Notes under the pieces: model-generated | Told to the model about the DNA's origin: nothing | Databases searched by the model: none | Seen by the model: only the letters and a program-made list of their open reading frames with translations | Position numbers and translations under genes: made by a program | Assembly (NCBI RefSeq): GCF_900116515.1 | Contig: NZ_FPBA01000018.1 | Location: 1 to 64,000, forward strand | Length of the DNA stretch: 64,000 nt | Source of the DNA: Geodermatophilus amargosae | GTDB lineage: Bacteria > Actinomycetota > Actinomycetes > Mycobacteriales > Geodermatophilaceae | Direction: 5' to 3' | Shown here: in pieces, positions 18,055-27,112 of the stretch | Position numbering within the stretch: position 1 is the stretch's first letter | How the letters are laid out: every line of letters begins with the position of its first letter

Positions 18055-18264
18055 ATGACCCAGATGACCCAGACGCTGACGACGACCCCCGCCGCCGACG
18101 ACCTGGTCGTGCCCTTCCACTGCGACCGGTGCGGCGCGCTGGCCAAGGTGCGTGTCGTGCTCGCCAGTGGCAGCGACCTCGTGTTCTGCGGGCACCACGC
18201 TCGCGAGTACGACACCAAGCTCCGTGACATCGCCGTCGACATCATCGCGACGGACGGCGAGTAA
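18055..18264 (+). CDS. small zinc-binding DUF7455-like protein
   Basis: A 69-residue protein with a CDRCGALAKVRV knuckle and a second CGHHAREY pair, so a treble-clef or zinc-ribbon-like metal site is likely. Similar small proteins are common beside sigA in actinobacteria; their function is unknown. ATG 18055 follows GAGAG at 6 nt; a GTG directly before it (18052) is an alternative. Confidence 0.78.
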   Translation: MTQMTQTLTTTPAADDLVVPFHCDRCGALAKVRVVLASGSDLVFCGHHAREYDTKLRDIAVDIIATDGE

Positions 18265-18423
18265 CCCTCACCACTCCGAGAGAGGGCGCTATCGTCGCGT
18301 TCCGCGATGAAGCCCTCACCCGACGCCGCCGCCGGCGTCCCCGGTCCGCATGACGCGGCCGGGGGCCCGGCGGCTCCGTCGTTCCCGGGGACCCCCGGTC
18401 GACGGCGACCCGAGGAAACCCCG

Positions 18424-20760
18424 ATGCCGCAGCACCCTGCCTCCACACCCGCCGCCACGTCCGAGGATCCCGGACCGGGCGGCTTCTCCGACGACACCCG
18501 CCCGGTGCCGCGCGACCGCGGCCCCGTCGGTCCCGACGCGGCGCGTCCGCCTGCCGGCGCCCCGGTTCCGCCCGCCGCTGCGGACGGGACCCCGGCCGAC
18601 GCCACCGCGGACCCCGCCGTGGAGCCACCGGCCGAGGCCCCCGTCGAGGCCCCCGTCGCGGCTCCCGTCAGGACCCCCGTCGCGGCCTCCGCCGGTGCCG
18701 ACGCCACGCCGGCGCCCGACCCGGTCCACGACACCGTGGCGCTGAGCGGCGACCCGGCCGGCACGCGGACCACCGAGCCGGTCGACCTGGACGGGCGCCC
18801 CGACGCTCCCGCGGCCGCGGACGCCTCGGACACGGTCGCGCTGGACGGTGGCGCCGTGCCCGCCGACGCGCCCCGCACCCCGCCTCCCTCCGCGGTGCCC
18901 GCGTCTGCCGCTCCCCCGGCCGGGTCCACCGGCGGTCCCGGTGGCCCTGGTGGCCCGGGCGGTCCCGGCAGTCCCGTCCCGGGTCCGCGCCGTCCGCGCT
19001 GGCGCCGTCCCGCCGTCCTCGTCCCCGTCGGCCTGCTGGCGGTGCTCGGCGCGGCCTACGGCGTCGACCTGCTCGTGGCCGGCGGTGACGTCCCGCGCAA
19101 CACCGTGGTGGCCGGCGTGGAGATCGGCGGCCTGTCGCCCGCGGCCGCCACCGACGCGCTCGAGCAGGACCTCGCCCCGCGGGTCGCCGCCGACCACGTC
19201 GTCGTCGCCGACGACGTCGAGGCCACCCTCTCCCCCGCTGCCGCCGGCATCACCCTCGACGTGGACGCGACCGTCGACGCCGCCGACGACCAGCCTCTCA
19301 ACCCCTGGACCCGCCTGGTCTCGCTGTTCGGCGAGCGAGAGGTCGCCCCGGTCATGACCGGCGAGGACACCTCCCTGGCCGCCCAGGTCGACACGATCGC
19401 CACCCAGGTGGACCGGGCGCCGGTCGACGCCGGCATCACCCTCGAGGGCACCACGCCGAGCCTGGTCGAGCCCGTCGACGGCCGGACGCTGGACCGCGAG
19501 GGCGCCGCGACGGCGATCACCGGAGCGCTGGCGGCCGGCGGCGACCCCGCGACGCCGATCGAGCTGCCGGTCGACGTCGACCCGGTGCGCGTGGACACCG
19601 AGGAGGCGCAGCGCGTCCTCGACGAGACCGTCACCCCGGCACTGGCCGCGCCCGTCATGGTGACCAGCCAGGACGGCGCCACGTCCGTCGAGATCCCGGT
19701 CGAGGCGATCGCCGCCTCGCTGACCTTCACCCCGCAGGACGACGGCGAGCTCGCCGTCGCCGTCGACCCGGCCGCGCTGCGGACGGCGATGGCCGAGGAG
19801 TTCAGCGCCTTCGGCACGCCCGCCGAGGACGCCCGCTTCGAGGTCGTGGGCGGCAGCGTGCAGGTCGTCCCGTCCGTCGACGGCACCGGGGTGGACCCGG
19901 CGGCGCTGGCCGACCAGCTGCTCGAGGTGCTGCCCGATGCCGCACCGCGCACGGTCACGGCCGAGCTCGGGCCGGTGCCGGCCGAGCTGACCACCGAGGA
20001 GGCCGAGGCGCTCGGCATCCGCGAGACGGTCAGCTCCTTCACGACGACGACCACCAACAACGCCAGCGGCACGAACATCCGCGTGGTGGCCGAGGAGGTC
20101 GACGGAGCGCTGGTGCTGCCCGGCGAGACGTTCAGCCTCAACACCTACACCGGGCCGCGCGGCACCGCCCAGGGCTACGTGCCGGCCAACGTCATCAGCG
20201 GCGGTGAGTTGTCCACCGCGGTCGGCGGCGGGATCAGCCAGTTCGCCACCACGATGTTCAACGCGGTCTTCTTCGGCGGCCTCGAGGACGTCTACCACAA
20301 GCCGCACAGCTTCTACATCAGCCGCTACCCGGCCGGCCGTGAGGCCACCGTGTACGAGGGCCAGATCGACCTGCAGTGGCGCAACGACACCGACACCGGC
20401 ATCTACGTGGACACCCAGTGGACGCCCGCCGCCTCCGGCGGGTCGATCACGGTCACCTTCTACGGGACCAAGCGCTACGAGGTCGAGGCGATCGAGGGCC
20501 CGCGGACGAACTACCGCCAGCCGGCGGTCCAGGAGCGGGTCGACGACGGCGACTGCATCTCCCAGTCCGGCGTGCCGGGCTTCGACGTCACGGTGACCCG
20601 GGTGTTCCGCGACCTGCAGAGCGGCGCGGAGATCCGGCGGGAGACCTTCGAGACCACCTACGCGGCCGAGGCGGTCATCCGCTGCGTTCCCCCGCCGGCC
20701 GAGGCCCCGGCCGCGCCCACCCCGGACGGCGGCACCCCGCCGGCCGAGCCGACGGCCTGA
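18424..20760 (+). CDS. VanW-family surface protein with peptidoglycan-binding-like repeats
   Basis: A membrane-anchored extracytoplasmic protein of 778 residues. The N-terminal ~190 residues are low-complexity Ala/Pro/Asp/Gly with GGPGGPGGPGGPG. One TM helix lies at about 196-216 (VLVPVGLLAVLGAAYGVDLL), followed by two YoaR-type (PG_binding_4) domains of about 100 residues each and the VanW domain (about 537-650, with PGETFSLNTYTGPR and VGGGISQFATTMFNAVFF). The tail is Pro/Ala-rich. ATG 18424 has GAGGAAA 8 nt upstream; ATG 18307 is also open. The role, probably in the cell wall, is unproven. It is not evidence of vancomycin resistance. Confidence 0.85.
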   Translation: MPQHPASTPAATSEDPGPGGFSDDTRPVPRDRGPVGPDAARPPAGAPVPPAAADGTPADATADPAVEPPAEAPVEAPVAAPVRTPVAASAGADATPAPDPVHDTVALSGDPAGTRTTEPVDLDGRPDAPAAADASDTVALDGGAVPADAPRTPPPSAVPASAAPPAGSTGGPGGPGGPGGPGSPVPGPRRPRWRRPAVLVPVGLLAVLGAAYGVDLLVAGGDVPRNTVVAGVEIGGLSPAAATDALEQDLAPRVAADHVVVADDVEATLSPAAAGITLDVDATVDAADDQPLNPWTRLVSLFGEREVAPVMTGEDTSLAAQVDTIATQVDRAPVDAGITLEGTTPSLVEPVDGRTLDREGAATAITGALAAGGDPATPIELPVDVDPVRVDTEEAQRVLDETVTPALAAPVMVTSQDGATSVEIPVEAIAASLTFTPQDDGELAVAVDPAALRTAMAEEFSAFGTPAEDARFEVVGGSVQVVPSVDGTGVDPAALADQLLEVLPDAAPRTVTAELGPVPAELTTEEAEALGIRETVSSFTTTTTNNASGTNIRVVAEEVDGALVLPGETFSLNTYTGPRGTAQGYVPANVISGGELSTAVGGGISQFATTMFNAVFFGGLEDVYHKPHSFYISRYPAGREATVYEGQIDLQWRNDTDTGIYVDTQWTPAASGGSITVTFYGTKRYEVEAIEGPRTNYRQPAVQERVDDGDCISQSGVPGFDVTVTRVFRDLQSGAEIRRETFETTYAAEAVIRCVPPPAEAPAAPTPDGGTPPAEPTA

Positions 20761-20843
20761 GCGGCCACCCGATCGGGCCGCCCCGGCGCCCGCGCCTCCC
20801 GCGTCAGCGGCAGAGGCGGGCGCCGGGCGTGCACACTGGCCTG

Positions 20844-21947
20844 GTGAGCACCGTGCGGGCCGGCGGGCGGTCCCGCACCGGGACCGCGGACGACGCACCC
20901 GTCGACGCACCCGTCGACGCACCCATCGCTGTCCCCGCCCCCGCACCCGCGCCGTCCCCGGCCGGCTCGACCCGCGCCGAACTGCCCCCTCCCGGCCGGC
21001 TCGACCACTGGCCCGCCGTCGTCCGGGTGCCGGCGCAGGTCCTCGGCCGCACGGTGGCCAAGGCCTGGCACGACCGCATCCTCGGGCTGTCCGGCGAGGC
21101 GGCGTTCTGGCAGATCCTCTCGGTCCCGCCGCTGCTGATCGCCCTGCTGGGGTCGCTGGGCTACCTGGGCAGCTGGATCGGTGCGGAGTCGGTGCAGACC
21201 ATCGAGGACACGCTGGTCGACGCCTCCGCCGAGGTGCTCACCGCCGACGTCGTCGACTCGCTGGTCCGGCCGACGCTCAGCGACATCCTCACCTCGGGCC
21301 GGCTCGACGTCGTCAGCCTCGGCTTCGTGATCACGCTGTGGGCGGGGTCGTCGGCGACGGCGACGTTCATGAACACCATCGTCATCGCCTACGACCAGCG
21401 CGACGTCCGCGGCCCGATCGCCACTCGGCTGATGGCGCTGTGGCTGTTCGTCGTGGGCCTGGTGCTCGCGGTGCTGATGCTGCCGCTGCTGGTGCTCGGC
21501 CGCGGGGTGCTCGTCGCCCTGCTGCCGCAGCACTGGCAGGAGACCGCGACCGTGCTGATCAACGCCGTCTACTGGCCGGTGGTGCTCGTGGGCCTGCTGC
21601 TGGCGCTGACCAGCTTCTACCACGTGATCCTGCCGCGACGGCTGCCCTGGCGGCGGCACCTGCCGGGCACGCTTCTCGCCGTCGCCTTCTTCCTGGTGGC
21701 GGCCACGGTGCTGCGGCTCTACGTGTCCGACATCCTGGTCGCCGCCCTGCCCTACGGCGCGCTGGCCACCCCGATCGCGGCGTTGTTGTTCCTGTTCTTC
21801 TTCGGCATGGCCGTCCTGCTCGGCGCGGAGCTCAACGCGACGATCCAGGAGCGCTGGCCCGCGCCACCCCGCCGGCACACCCGCCGTGCCCAGCGCCGCC
21901 GTGCCGCCGAGCTGGAGACCGAGGCCAAGCGCCTCGGCCTCCGCTGA
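20844..21947 (+). CDS. YihY/BrkB-family membrane protein
   Basis: A polytopic membrane protein of 367 residues with a disordered Asp/Pro/Ala N-terminus of about 60 residues, then the family core with six TM helices. It starts at GEAAFWQILSVPPLLIALLG, includes FVITLWAGSSATATFMNTIV and ends at LFLFFFGMAVLLGAELNATI. The C-terminal tail is basic. The family was once called RNase BN or BrkB, but enzymatic roles are not supported. GTG is preceded by CACACT at 8 nt, so it may be leaderless. It corresponds to Rv2707. Confidence 0.86.
   Translation: MSTVRAGGRSRTGTADDAPVDAPVDAPIAVPAPAPAPSPAGSTRAELPPPGRLDHWPAVVRVPAQVLGRTVAKAWHDRILGLSGEAAFWQILSVPPLLIALLGSLGYLGSWIGAESVQTIEDTLVDASAEVLTADVVDSLVRPTLSDILTSGRLDVVSLGFVITLWAGSSATATFMNTIVIAYDQRDVRGPIATRLMALWLFVVGLVLAVLMLPLLVLGRGVLVALLPQHWQETATVLINAVYWPVVLVGLLLALTSFYHVILPRRLPWRRHLPGTLLAVAFFLVAATVLRLYVSDILVAALPYGALATPIAALLFLFFFGMAVLLGAELNATIQERWPAPPRRHTRRAQRRRAAELETEAKRLGLR
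20892..20927. repeat. 12-bp tandem repeat in the BrkB-like gene
   Basis: Three units of GACGCACCCGTC (the third has one change) at 20892-20903, 20904-20915 and 20916-20927 encode repeated Asp-Ala-Pro-Val in the disordered N-terminus. Confidence 0.85.
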
Positions 21948-21948
21948 C

Positions 21949-22179
21949 TCACTCCTTGCGGAGCTGCTCGTAGACCTCCTTGCAGGCCGGGCAGACCGGG
22001 CTGCCCGGCTTCGGTGACTTGGTCACCGGGAACACCTCGCCGCACAGCGCCTCGACGAGCGTGCCCATGACGGCGCTCTCGGCGATCTTGTTCTTGCGGA
22101 CGTAGTGGAAGACCTCGTTGGCGTTGCCGGTGTCCGAGTCGCGGACGTCGGGCTTCTCGAGGAGGTCGGTGTCGCTCAC
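21949..22179 (-). CDS. DUF3039 small zinc-ribbon-like protein
   Basis: 76 residues. It has a conserved HYVRKNKIAESAVMGTLVEA helix, then a treble-clef-like ALCGEVF...CPACKEVYEQL arrangement with three cysteines that may bind metal together with the His. The family is actinobacterial and uncharacterised. GTG 22177-22179 has GGGAGAG upstream. It converges with the BrkB gene. It corresponds to Rv2708c. Confidence 0.86.
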   Translation of the reverse strand: MSDTDLLEKPDVRDSDTGNANEVFHYVRKNKIAESAVMGTLVEALCGEVFPVTKSPKPGSPVCPACKEVYEQLRKE

Positions 22180-22283
22180 GGTCTCTCCCAGGTTCGGGCG
22201 ACGGGTCCCGGCGGGCACTCCCGGCCGCCCTCCTGCCGGAGGTGGGCGCCGGGCGCGACCGCCCCGCACACCATGATGGCAGG

Positions 22284-23237
22284 GTGCCTCCCGAAGCCCC
22301 GCACACCGAGCCCCGTCACGCCGCCGCACCGCCCCTGACGCTCTCCCCCGAGGTCGCCGAGGCGCTGGACACCGGTGCGCCCGTCGTCGCCCTGGAGAGC
22401 ACGCTGCTCGCCCACGGCCTGCCGCGGCCGGACAACCGCGCCGCCGCCGACGACGTCGAGGCGGCCGTCCGGGCCGGCGGCGCGGTGCCCGCCACGATCG
22501 CCGTCCTCGACGGCGTGCCGCACGTGGGCCTGACCGCGGAGCAGGTCGACCGGGTCTGCGCCGACCCCGACCTCGCCAAGCTCGGCGTCCGGGACCTGCC
22601 GGTGGCCGCCGCGCTCGGGCTGTCCGGCGCCACCACGGTGTCGAGCACCGCGCTGCTGGCCGAGGCCGCGGGCATCGGCCTGTTCGCCACCGGCGGCCTG
22701 GGCGGCGTGCACCGCCAGTCGGCCGACACCTTCGACGAGTCCGCCGACCTCACCGCGCTGTCGCGGACCTCGCTGGCCGTGGTGTGCGCCGGCGTGAAGT
22801 CCATCCTCGACGTCCCGGCCACGCTGGAGCGGCTGGAGAGCCTGTCGGTCACCGTCGTCGGCTACCGGACGCGCACCTTCCCGGGCTTCTACGTCGCCGA
22901 CGGCGGCGCGCAGCTGGACTGGTCGGTCGAGTCGCCGGAGCAGGCCGCCGCGGTGCTCGCCGCCCGGCGCGAGCTCGTGCCGGGCGCGGTCGTCGTCGCC
23001 AACCCGCTGCCGGCCGACGAGCAGCTCGACCCCGGGCTACACGACCGGGTCATCGCCGACGCGCTGGCCGCGGCCGAGACCGCCGGCGTGCGCGGCAAGG
23101 CCGTCACGCCGTTCGTCCTCGACCACCTGCACCGCGCCAGCGAGGGCGCGACGCTGGCCGTGAACGTCCGGCTCGTCCTGCGCAACGCCGAGCTGGCGGG
23201 GCGGATCGCGACCGCGCTGGCCGCAGCGGCCCGCTGA
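22284..23237 (+). CDS. psuG: pseudouridine-5'-phosphate glycosidase
   Basis: Cleaves the C-glycosidic bond of pseudouridine 5'-phosphate to uracil and ribose 5-phosphate. The 317 residues show family segments VVALESTLLAHGLPRPDN near residue 28-45, GVPHVGLT, SGATTVSST, ATGGLGGVHRQSADTFDESADL and VCAGVKSILDVPATLE (conserved Glu and Lys). GTG 22284 is preceded by CATGAT at 6 nt and no ribosome site, so it is probably leaderless. The stop overlaps the kinase gene. Confidence 0.93.
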   Translation: MPPEAPHTEPRHAAAPPLTLSPEVAEALDTGAPVVALESTLLAHGLPRPDNRAAADDVEAAVRAGGAVPATIAVLDGVPHVGLTAEQVDRVCADPDLAKLGVRDLPVAAALGLSGATTVSSTALLAEAAGIGLFATGGLGGVHRQSADTFDESADLTALSRTSLAVVCAGVKSILDVPATLERLESLSVTVVGYRTRTFPGFYVADGGAQLDWSVESPEQAAAVLAARRELVPGAVVVANPLPADEQLDPGLHDRVIADALAAAETAGVRGKAVTPFVLDHLHRASEGATLAVNVRLVLRNAELAGRIATALAAAAR

Positions 23238-24115
23238 GCACCCGTCCGGTCGTCGTCGTCGGCGACCTGGCCACCGACGTCGTCGCCGTCCTCTCCGGGG
23301 AGGCGGCGCCGGACTCCGACCGGCCGGCCACCATCCGCAGCCGCGGCGGCGGGGCGGGGGCCAACGTCGCCGCCCACCTGGCCGCGCTCGGGGTGACCGT
23401 CACGCTGGCCGGGTGCGTCGGCGACGACCCGGCCGGCGCCGTCCTGCTCGCGGAGCTCGCCGGTGCCGGGGTGGGCCTGGCGGTGCGGACGGTGACCGGG
23501 GCCGCCAGCGGCACGATCGTGAGCCTGGTGGAACCCGGCGGGCGGCGGAGCATGCTCGCCGACCGCGGCGCCAACCTCGACCTGCGTCCCGGCGACGTGC
23601 CCGCACCGCTCCCCGGCGGGCACCTGCACCTGTCGGGCTACACGCTGCTCGACGAGCGCCCGCGCGCGGCGGGCCTGGCGGCGCTGGCCGCGGCCGCCGC
23701 GGCGGGGTGCACCACCTCGCTCGACCCGGCCTCGACCGGGCCGTTGACCGCCTACGGCGTGCCGCGGTGGCTGGCCGACACCGCCGGCGTCGGGCTGCTG
23801 TTGCCCAACGCGGACGAGGCACGGCTGCTGTCGGGGTGCGCCGACGTCACCGACGCCGCACGGGCGCTGGCGGCCCGGCACGAGGCGGTGGCGGTCACCC
23901 TCGGTGCCGAGGGCGCGCTGTGGGCGTCGGGCACGACCCTGGTGCACCGGCCCGCGCGCCCGGCGCGCGTGGTGGACACGACGGGCGCCGGGGACGCGTT
24001 CACCGCGGGGCTGCTGGCGGTGTGGCTGGCCGACCCGCACGGCGACCCGGCCGCCGCGCTGGACGCGGGACTGGCCCGGGCCACCGAGGTGGTCGGCCGC
24101 CCGGGCGCGCGCTGA
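23234..24115 (+). CDS. psuK: PfkB-family kinase, probable pseudouridine kinase, CTG start
   Basis: Probably phosphorylates pseudouridine to the substrate of the upstream glycosidase, completing pseudouridine salvage. PfkB motifs: RGGGAGANVAAHLAALG near residue 37 and DTTGAGDAFTAGLLA with the catalytic Asp near residue 255. The reading frame has no ATG, GTG or TTG between the end of psuG and the first conserved strand (RPVVVVGDLATD). The only sensible start is CTG at 23234, overlapping the psuG stop as CTGA. Substrate is inferred from the neighbour. Confidence 0.85.
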   Translation: MSTRPVVVVGDLATDVVAVLSGEAAPDSDRPATIRSRGGGAGANVAAHLAALGVTVTLAGCVGDDPAGAVLLAELAGAGVGLAVRTVTGAASGTIVSLVEPGGRRSMLADRGANLDLRPGDVPAPLPGGHLHLSGYTLLDERPRAAGLAALAAAAAAGCTTSLDPASTGPLTAYGVPRWLADTAGVGLLLPNADEARLLSGCADVTDAARALAARHEAVAVTLGAEGALWASGTTLVHRPARPARVVDTTGAGDAFTAGLLAVWLADPHGDPAAALDAGLARATEVVGRPGAR

Positions 24116-24153
24116 GGTGGCTCAGCCCCCGATGCGTTCAGCTCCCGATGCGC

Positions 24154-24513
24154 TCAGCCCTCGATGACGGTGCCACCCTCGATGGCCCGCCGCTGGCGGG
24201 CCGGGTCGTCGAGGATGCGGTCGGGCCGGGGCGCGACGTAGCGATTCGCGTCGAGCTTCTTCTTCGGCGGCCGGTCGTTGGCCATGACGACGGCGATCCA
24301 GGGCAGGACCGTGCCGAGGACCGCGAAGATGATCGCCAGCCAGAGGATCTGGTAGAACGCCGCGGCCAGCACGAGGCTGACGGCACGGACGGCCATGGTG
24401 ATTACGTACCGCCGCTTCCGGGCGGCGTGCTGCTCGGCCAGGCTGGGCTCGGCCTGGGTGATCAGCACCGGCTCCGACCGGCGGGGTCGTGCGGACTGCT
24501 GGCTCGAGGCCAC
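24154..24513 (-). CDS. DUF3099 membrane protein
   Basis: 119 residues with a soluble basic N-terminus, two adjacent TM helices (MAVRAVSLVLAAAFYQILWL and IIFAVLGTVLPWIAVVMA) and a charged C-terminal tail DRPPKKKLDANRY. Family function is unknown. GTG 24511-24513 follows GGAGGGA at 7 nt. It corresponds to Rv2709, next to sigB in mycobacteria; here a repair gene, a MEDS/ATPase gene and dtd come between. Confidence 0.85.
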   Translation of the reverse strand: MASSQQSARPRRSEPVLITQAEPSLAEQHAARKRRYVITMAVRAVSLVLAAAFYQILWLAIIFAVLGTVLPWIAVVMANDRPPKKKLDANRYVAPRPDRILDDPARQRRAIEGGTVIEG

Positions 24514-24677
24514 GGACACATCCCTCCGCTGGATCGGGGCACCGACGGCACGGTGTCGCCTGTGGTGGCCAGGTCCCGGTCCCTGCTGGCCGGGCCCCGG
24601 GTCTCCCCCCGGTCCGGCTCCCATGGTGCCACCGCGATCGAGGCCGTGCAGGCGCCTCCGCGGACGATCCCGGACCG

Positions 24678-25280
24678 CTAGGAGCGGGCCGCCGGAGCGG
24701 TCGCCGCCGCCTGCTTCGCGGCCTTCTTCGCCTCCTGCTTGGCGGCCCTCACCTCGGCCAGCGACTCCGGCCCAGTGATGTCGGCGACCGACCGCCGCGA
24801 CCCCTCCTCGCCGTAGGAGCCGGCCGCCTCCCGCCATCCGGGCGGGGTGACGCCGTACTGCTTGCCGAGCAGCGCCACGAGGATCTTCGCCTTCTGCGCG
24901 CCGAAGCCGGGCAGCTCACCGATGCGCCGCAGCAGCGTGGCGCCGTCCGGGGCGTCGGACCAGAGCGCGTCGGCGCGGCCGTCGTAGCGCTCGAGGAGCA
25001 GCCGGCACAGCGCCTGGGTCCGGGCGGCCATCGAGCCCGGATAGCGGTGCACGGCCGGCGGTCCCTGGAACCAGGCGAGCAGCCGGTCGGGGTCGGCGTC
25101 GGCGATCCCGGCGGCCGACAGCGTGTCCACCCCCATGCGGTCGGCCAGCAACCGGGGCCCGGCGAAGGCCCGCTCCATCGGGAACTGCTGGTCGAACAGC
25201 ATCCCGAGGACCAGCGCGAGCGGGTCGCGCCCCAGCAGGTCGTCGGCCGCCTCGTCCTGGGTGATGCGCACTGTGGGCAC
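24678..25280 (-). CDS. HhH-GPD-type base-excision repair protein
   Basis: A probable DNA glycosylase-like protein of 200 residues. An N-terminal helical region contains DPLALVLGMLFDQQFPMERA, and the helix-hairpin-helix element is IGELPGFGAQKAKILVALLG near residue 123-142. A conserved Lys follows Gln in that element, but which residue is catalytic is not clear. There is no iron-sulfur cysteine cluster. The C-terminus is Lys/Ala-rich, possibly for DNA contact. GTG 25278-25280 or 25271 may be the start. The base specificity is unknown. Confidence 0.82.
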   Translation of the reverse strand: MPTVRITQDEAADDLLGRDPLALVLGMLFDQQFPMERAFAGPRLLADRMGVDTLSAAGIADADPDRLLAWFQGPPAVHRYPGSMAARTQALCRLLLERYDGRADALWSDAPDGATLLRRIGELPGFGAQKAKILVALLGKQYGVTPPGWREAAGSYGEEGSRRSVADITGPESLAEVRAAKQEAKKAAKQAAATAPAARS

Positions 25281-25314
25281 CCGGGAAGTGTGCCGGACGA
25301 CGGCGCTCCGGCCG

Positions 25315-26319
25315 TCAGGTCCAGCCGGTGGACAGCCGCACGCTGACGCCGCGCTCGTCGCGCCGGATGGCGACGTGGTCGCACAGCTGGCGGGCCAGCC
25401 ACAGGCCCATGCCGCCGTGGGACAGGTCCTCGCCGTGCGCCGGCCCGTACCCGGCGAAGGGGTCGTCCCAGCCGCGCCCGGAGTCGCGGACGGTGCAGAC
25501 CAGCCGCCCCGGCGCGGTCCACAGCCGCAGTCCGGCCGGCGGGGAACCGTGCCGGACGGCGTTCGAGGCCATCTCGTCGACGGCCATGAGGAAGTCCTCC
25601 AGCACGTCACCGGGGCCGTCGACGGTCTCCAGGAGCGCACGGACGGCGTGCCGCAGGCCGATGTAGTCGGCGATGGCGTCGTCGGCCAGCGCCGGCGCGG
25701 TGGTCTCGAGCGGCTCGTCGGGGACGGGGAGGGCGCGCAGGTAGGCGGCGGGGTCGACGTAGTCGGAGTTGGGCACCCACCCGTCCGCGGTGACCAGGCC
25801 CGGGTGGGTGTGCCGCGCCGTGGCCAGCAGCGGCTCGGGCAGGCCGGCGCTGAAGACGCACAGTCCCCACAGCGGGAAGGGCGCGAAGGCGTCGTTGATG
25901 ACGGCCTCGTAGGCCTGCCACTCCCGCCAGTCGGCGACGGTGGCGCCGAAGTCCACCTCCCCGACCACGCGCACCCGACGCCCCGGAGTAGCGTGCTCGG
26001 CGGCGAACCGGCGGAACGCGGTGACGGCGGTGGGGGTGCGGGAGCGGTAGAGGGCGTGCCGCTCGACCACGATCACGCGCGGGTCGTCACCGACGGCCTC
26101 GCAGATCGGGCCGGCGGTCTCCGGGCCGACGGCGACCACCGCGGCGTCCCCGGCCGCCAGGCCCTCGAGCAGCCATGGGGCGGCGACCTCGGCGACCTGC
26201 TCGGGGGCGTCGTAGACCAGAGCGTCGTGCGCGATGCCGACGTCAGGGCCGGCGTCGGGGGCGGCGTCGACCGCGGAGCTCTGGTCCGAGTGCAACGTGG
26301 GGTCCCCCGAGGTGGTCAC
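25315..26319 (-). CDS. MEDS-domain sensor fused to an anti-sigma-type ATPase
   Basis: 334 residues. The N-terminal ~25-190 resembles the MEDS (DcmR-like) sensory domain: HDALVYDAPEQVAEVAAPWL, VVEVDFGA-type strands and AYEAVINDAF. The C-terminal ~215-334 is a GHKL ATPase of the RsbW/HATPase_c_2 type, with N-box VDEMASNAVRHG and G-box DLSHGGMGLWLARQLCDHV. There is no phospho-accepting His domain, so it is more likely an anti-sigma or partner-switching kinase than a two-component kinase. Its nearness to sigB is suggestive only. GTG 26319 is chosen. Confidence 0.8.
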   Translation of the reverse strand: MTTSGDPTLHSDQSSAVDAAPDAGPDVGIAHDALVYDAPEQVAEVAAPWLLEGLAAGDAAVVAVGPETAGPICEAVGDDPRVIVVERHALYRSRTPTAVTAFRRFAAEHATPGRRVRVVGEVDFGATVADWREWQAYEAVINDAFAPFPLWGLCVFSAGLPEPLLATARHTHPGLVTADGWVPNSDYVDPAAYLRALPVPDEPLETTAPALADDAIADYIGLRHAVRALLETVDGPGDVLEDFLMAVDEMASNAVRHGSPPAGLRLWTAPGRLVCTVRDSGRGWDDPFAGYGPAHGEDLSHGGMGLWLARQLCDHVAIRRDERGVSVRLSTGWT

Positions 26320-26437
26320 CGGTGCGCCGGTGCACGGGCGGCCGGCCTCACCACCGTAACTCCGGAACGAGACCACCCGATACCCGCCGGGCACCCGGAC
26401 GGCGGGCGGGCCGGGGGCACTGCCGCAGGATGGGCCG

Positions 26438-26869
26438 GTGCGTGCGGTGGTGAGCAGGGTGGCCGCGGCCTCGGTGACCGTCGACGGCGCCGTCGTCGGA
26501 GAGATCGGCACGGGCCTGCTCGCGCTGGTCGGCGTCGGCCGGGACGACGACGCCGACCGTGCGCTCGGACTGGCGCGGAAGATCCACGAGCTGCGGGTGT
26601 TCCCCACGGAGGACGGCGCCCGCTCGGCCGGCGACCTGGGACTCCCGGTGCTCGTCGTGAGCCAGTTCACACTGTATGCCGACACGCGGAAGGGACGCCG
26701 TCCCTCGTGGGACGGCGCCGCGCCCGCGCAGGTGGCCGAACCGCTGGTCACGGCCGTCGTCGAGGAACTGCAGCGGCGTGGGAGCACGGTGGCCACGGGG
26801 GTGTTCGGCGCCCGGATGCTGGTGTCGTCGGTCAACGACGGGCCGATGACCTTGCTGCTCGAGGTCTGA
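26438..26869 (+). CDS. dtd: D-aminoacyl-tRNA deacylase
   Basis: Removes D-amino acids (and glycine from tRNA-Ala) mischarged on tRNA. The 143 residues are full length: [17 protein letters not shown] at the start, the [17 protein letters not shown] active-site motif and the cross-subunit motif NDGPMT near the C-terminus. GTG 26438 lies 6 nt after CAGGAT, so it may be leaderless. It diverges from the MEDS gene. Confidence 0.95.
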   Translation: MRAVVSRVAAASVTVDGAVVGEIGTGLLALVGVGRDDDADRALGLARKIHELRVFPTEDGARSAGDLGLPVLVVSQFTLYADTRKGRRPSWDGAAPAQVAEPLVTAVVEELQRRGSTVATGVFGARMLVSSVNDGPMTLLLEV

Positions 26870-26940
26870 TCGGCGGCGAGCCGGGTACGTCCAGTGACCG
26901 AACACACCACCTGTGCGTTCCCTGTGAACCCGGGATGTGC

Positions 26941-26999
26941 GGAACACCAGGCCCCGGCGGGACCGTTGTACGGGGCGTAACACAACGGACCACAACGGA
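26941..26999 (+). promoter_or_regulatory. candidate stress-type promoter and inverted repeat upstream of sigB
   Basis: GGAAC at 26941-26945 and CGTT at 26964-26967 resemble the SigE/SigH-type elements that drive mycobacterial sigB, though the 18-nt spacing is slightly long. CCGTTGT (26964-26970) is the inverted complement of ACAACGG (26982-26988), and ACAACGG recurs at 26992-26998. This suggests a bound regulator, but the evidence is weak. Confidence 0.35.
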
Positions 27000-27112
27000 A
27001 GAACAGCGGGTAGCCGCCCGGACAGCGGAGACCCACCCCCAGACGCGGGTGTCCCACCGACCACGAGGGCCGGTGCATGCATCCGAACCCCAGGCAAGGA
27101 CGAAGACATCCC

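Noticed and set aside
18424-20760. Vancomycin-resistance determinant
   Set aside because: VanW-domain proteins with YoaR-type repeats are widespread wall proteins, and no vanHAX genes are nearby.
18316-20946. An 876-codon minus-strand open frame opposite the VanW gene
   Set aside because: Repetitive Arg/Gly/Asp composition, no domain, and it spans two plus-strand genes.
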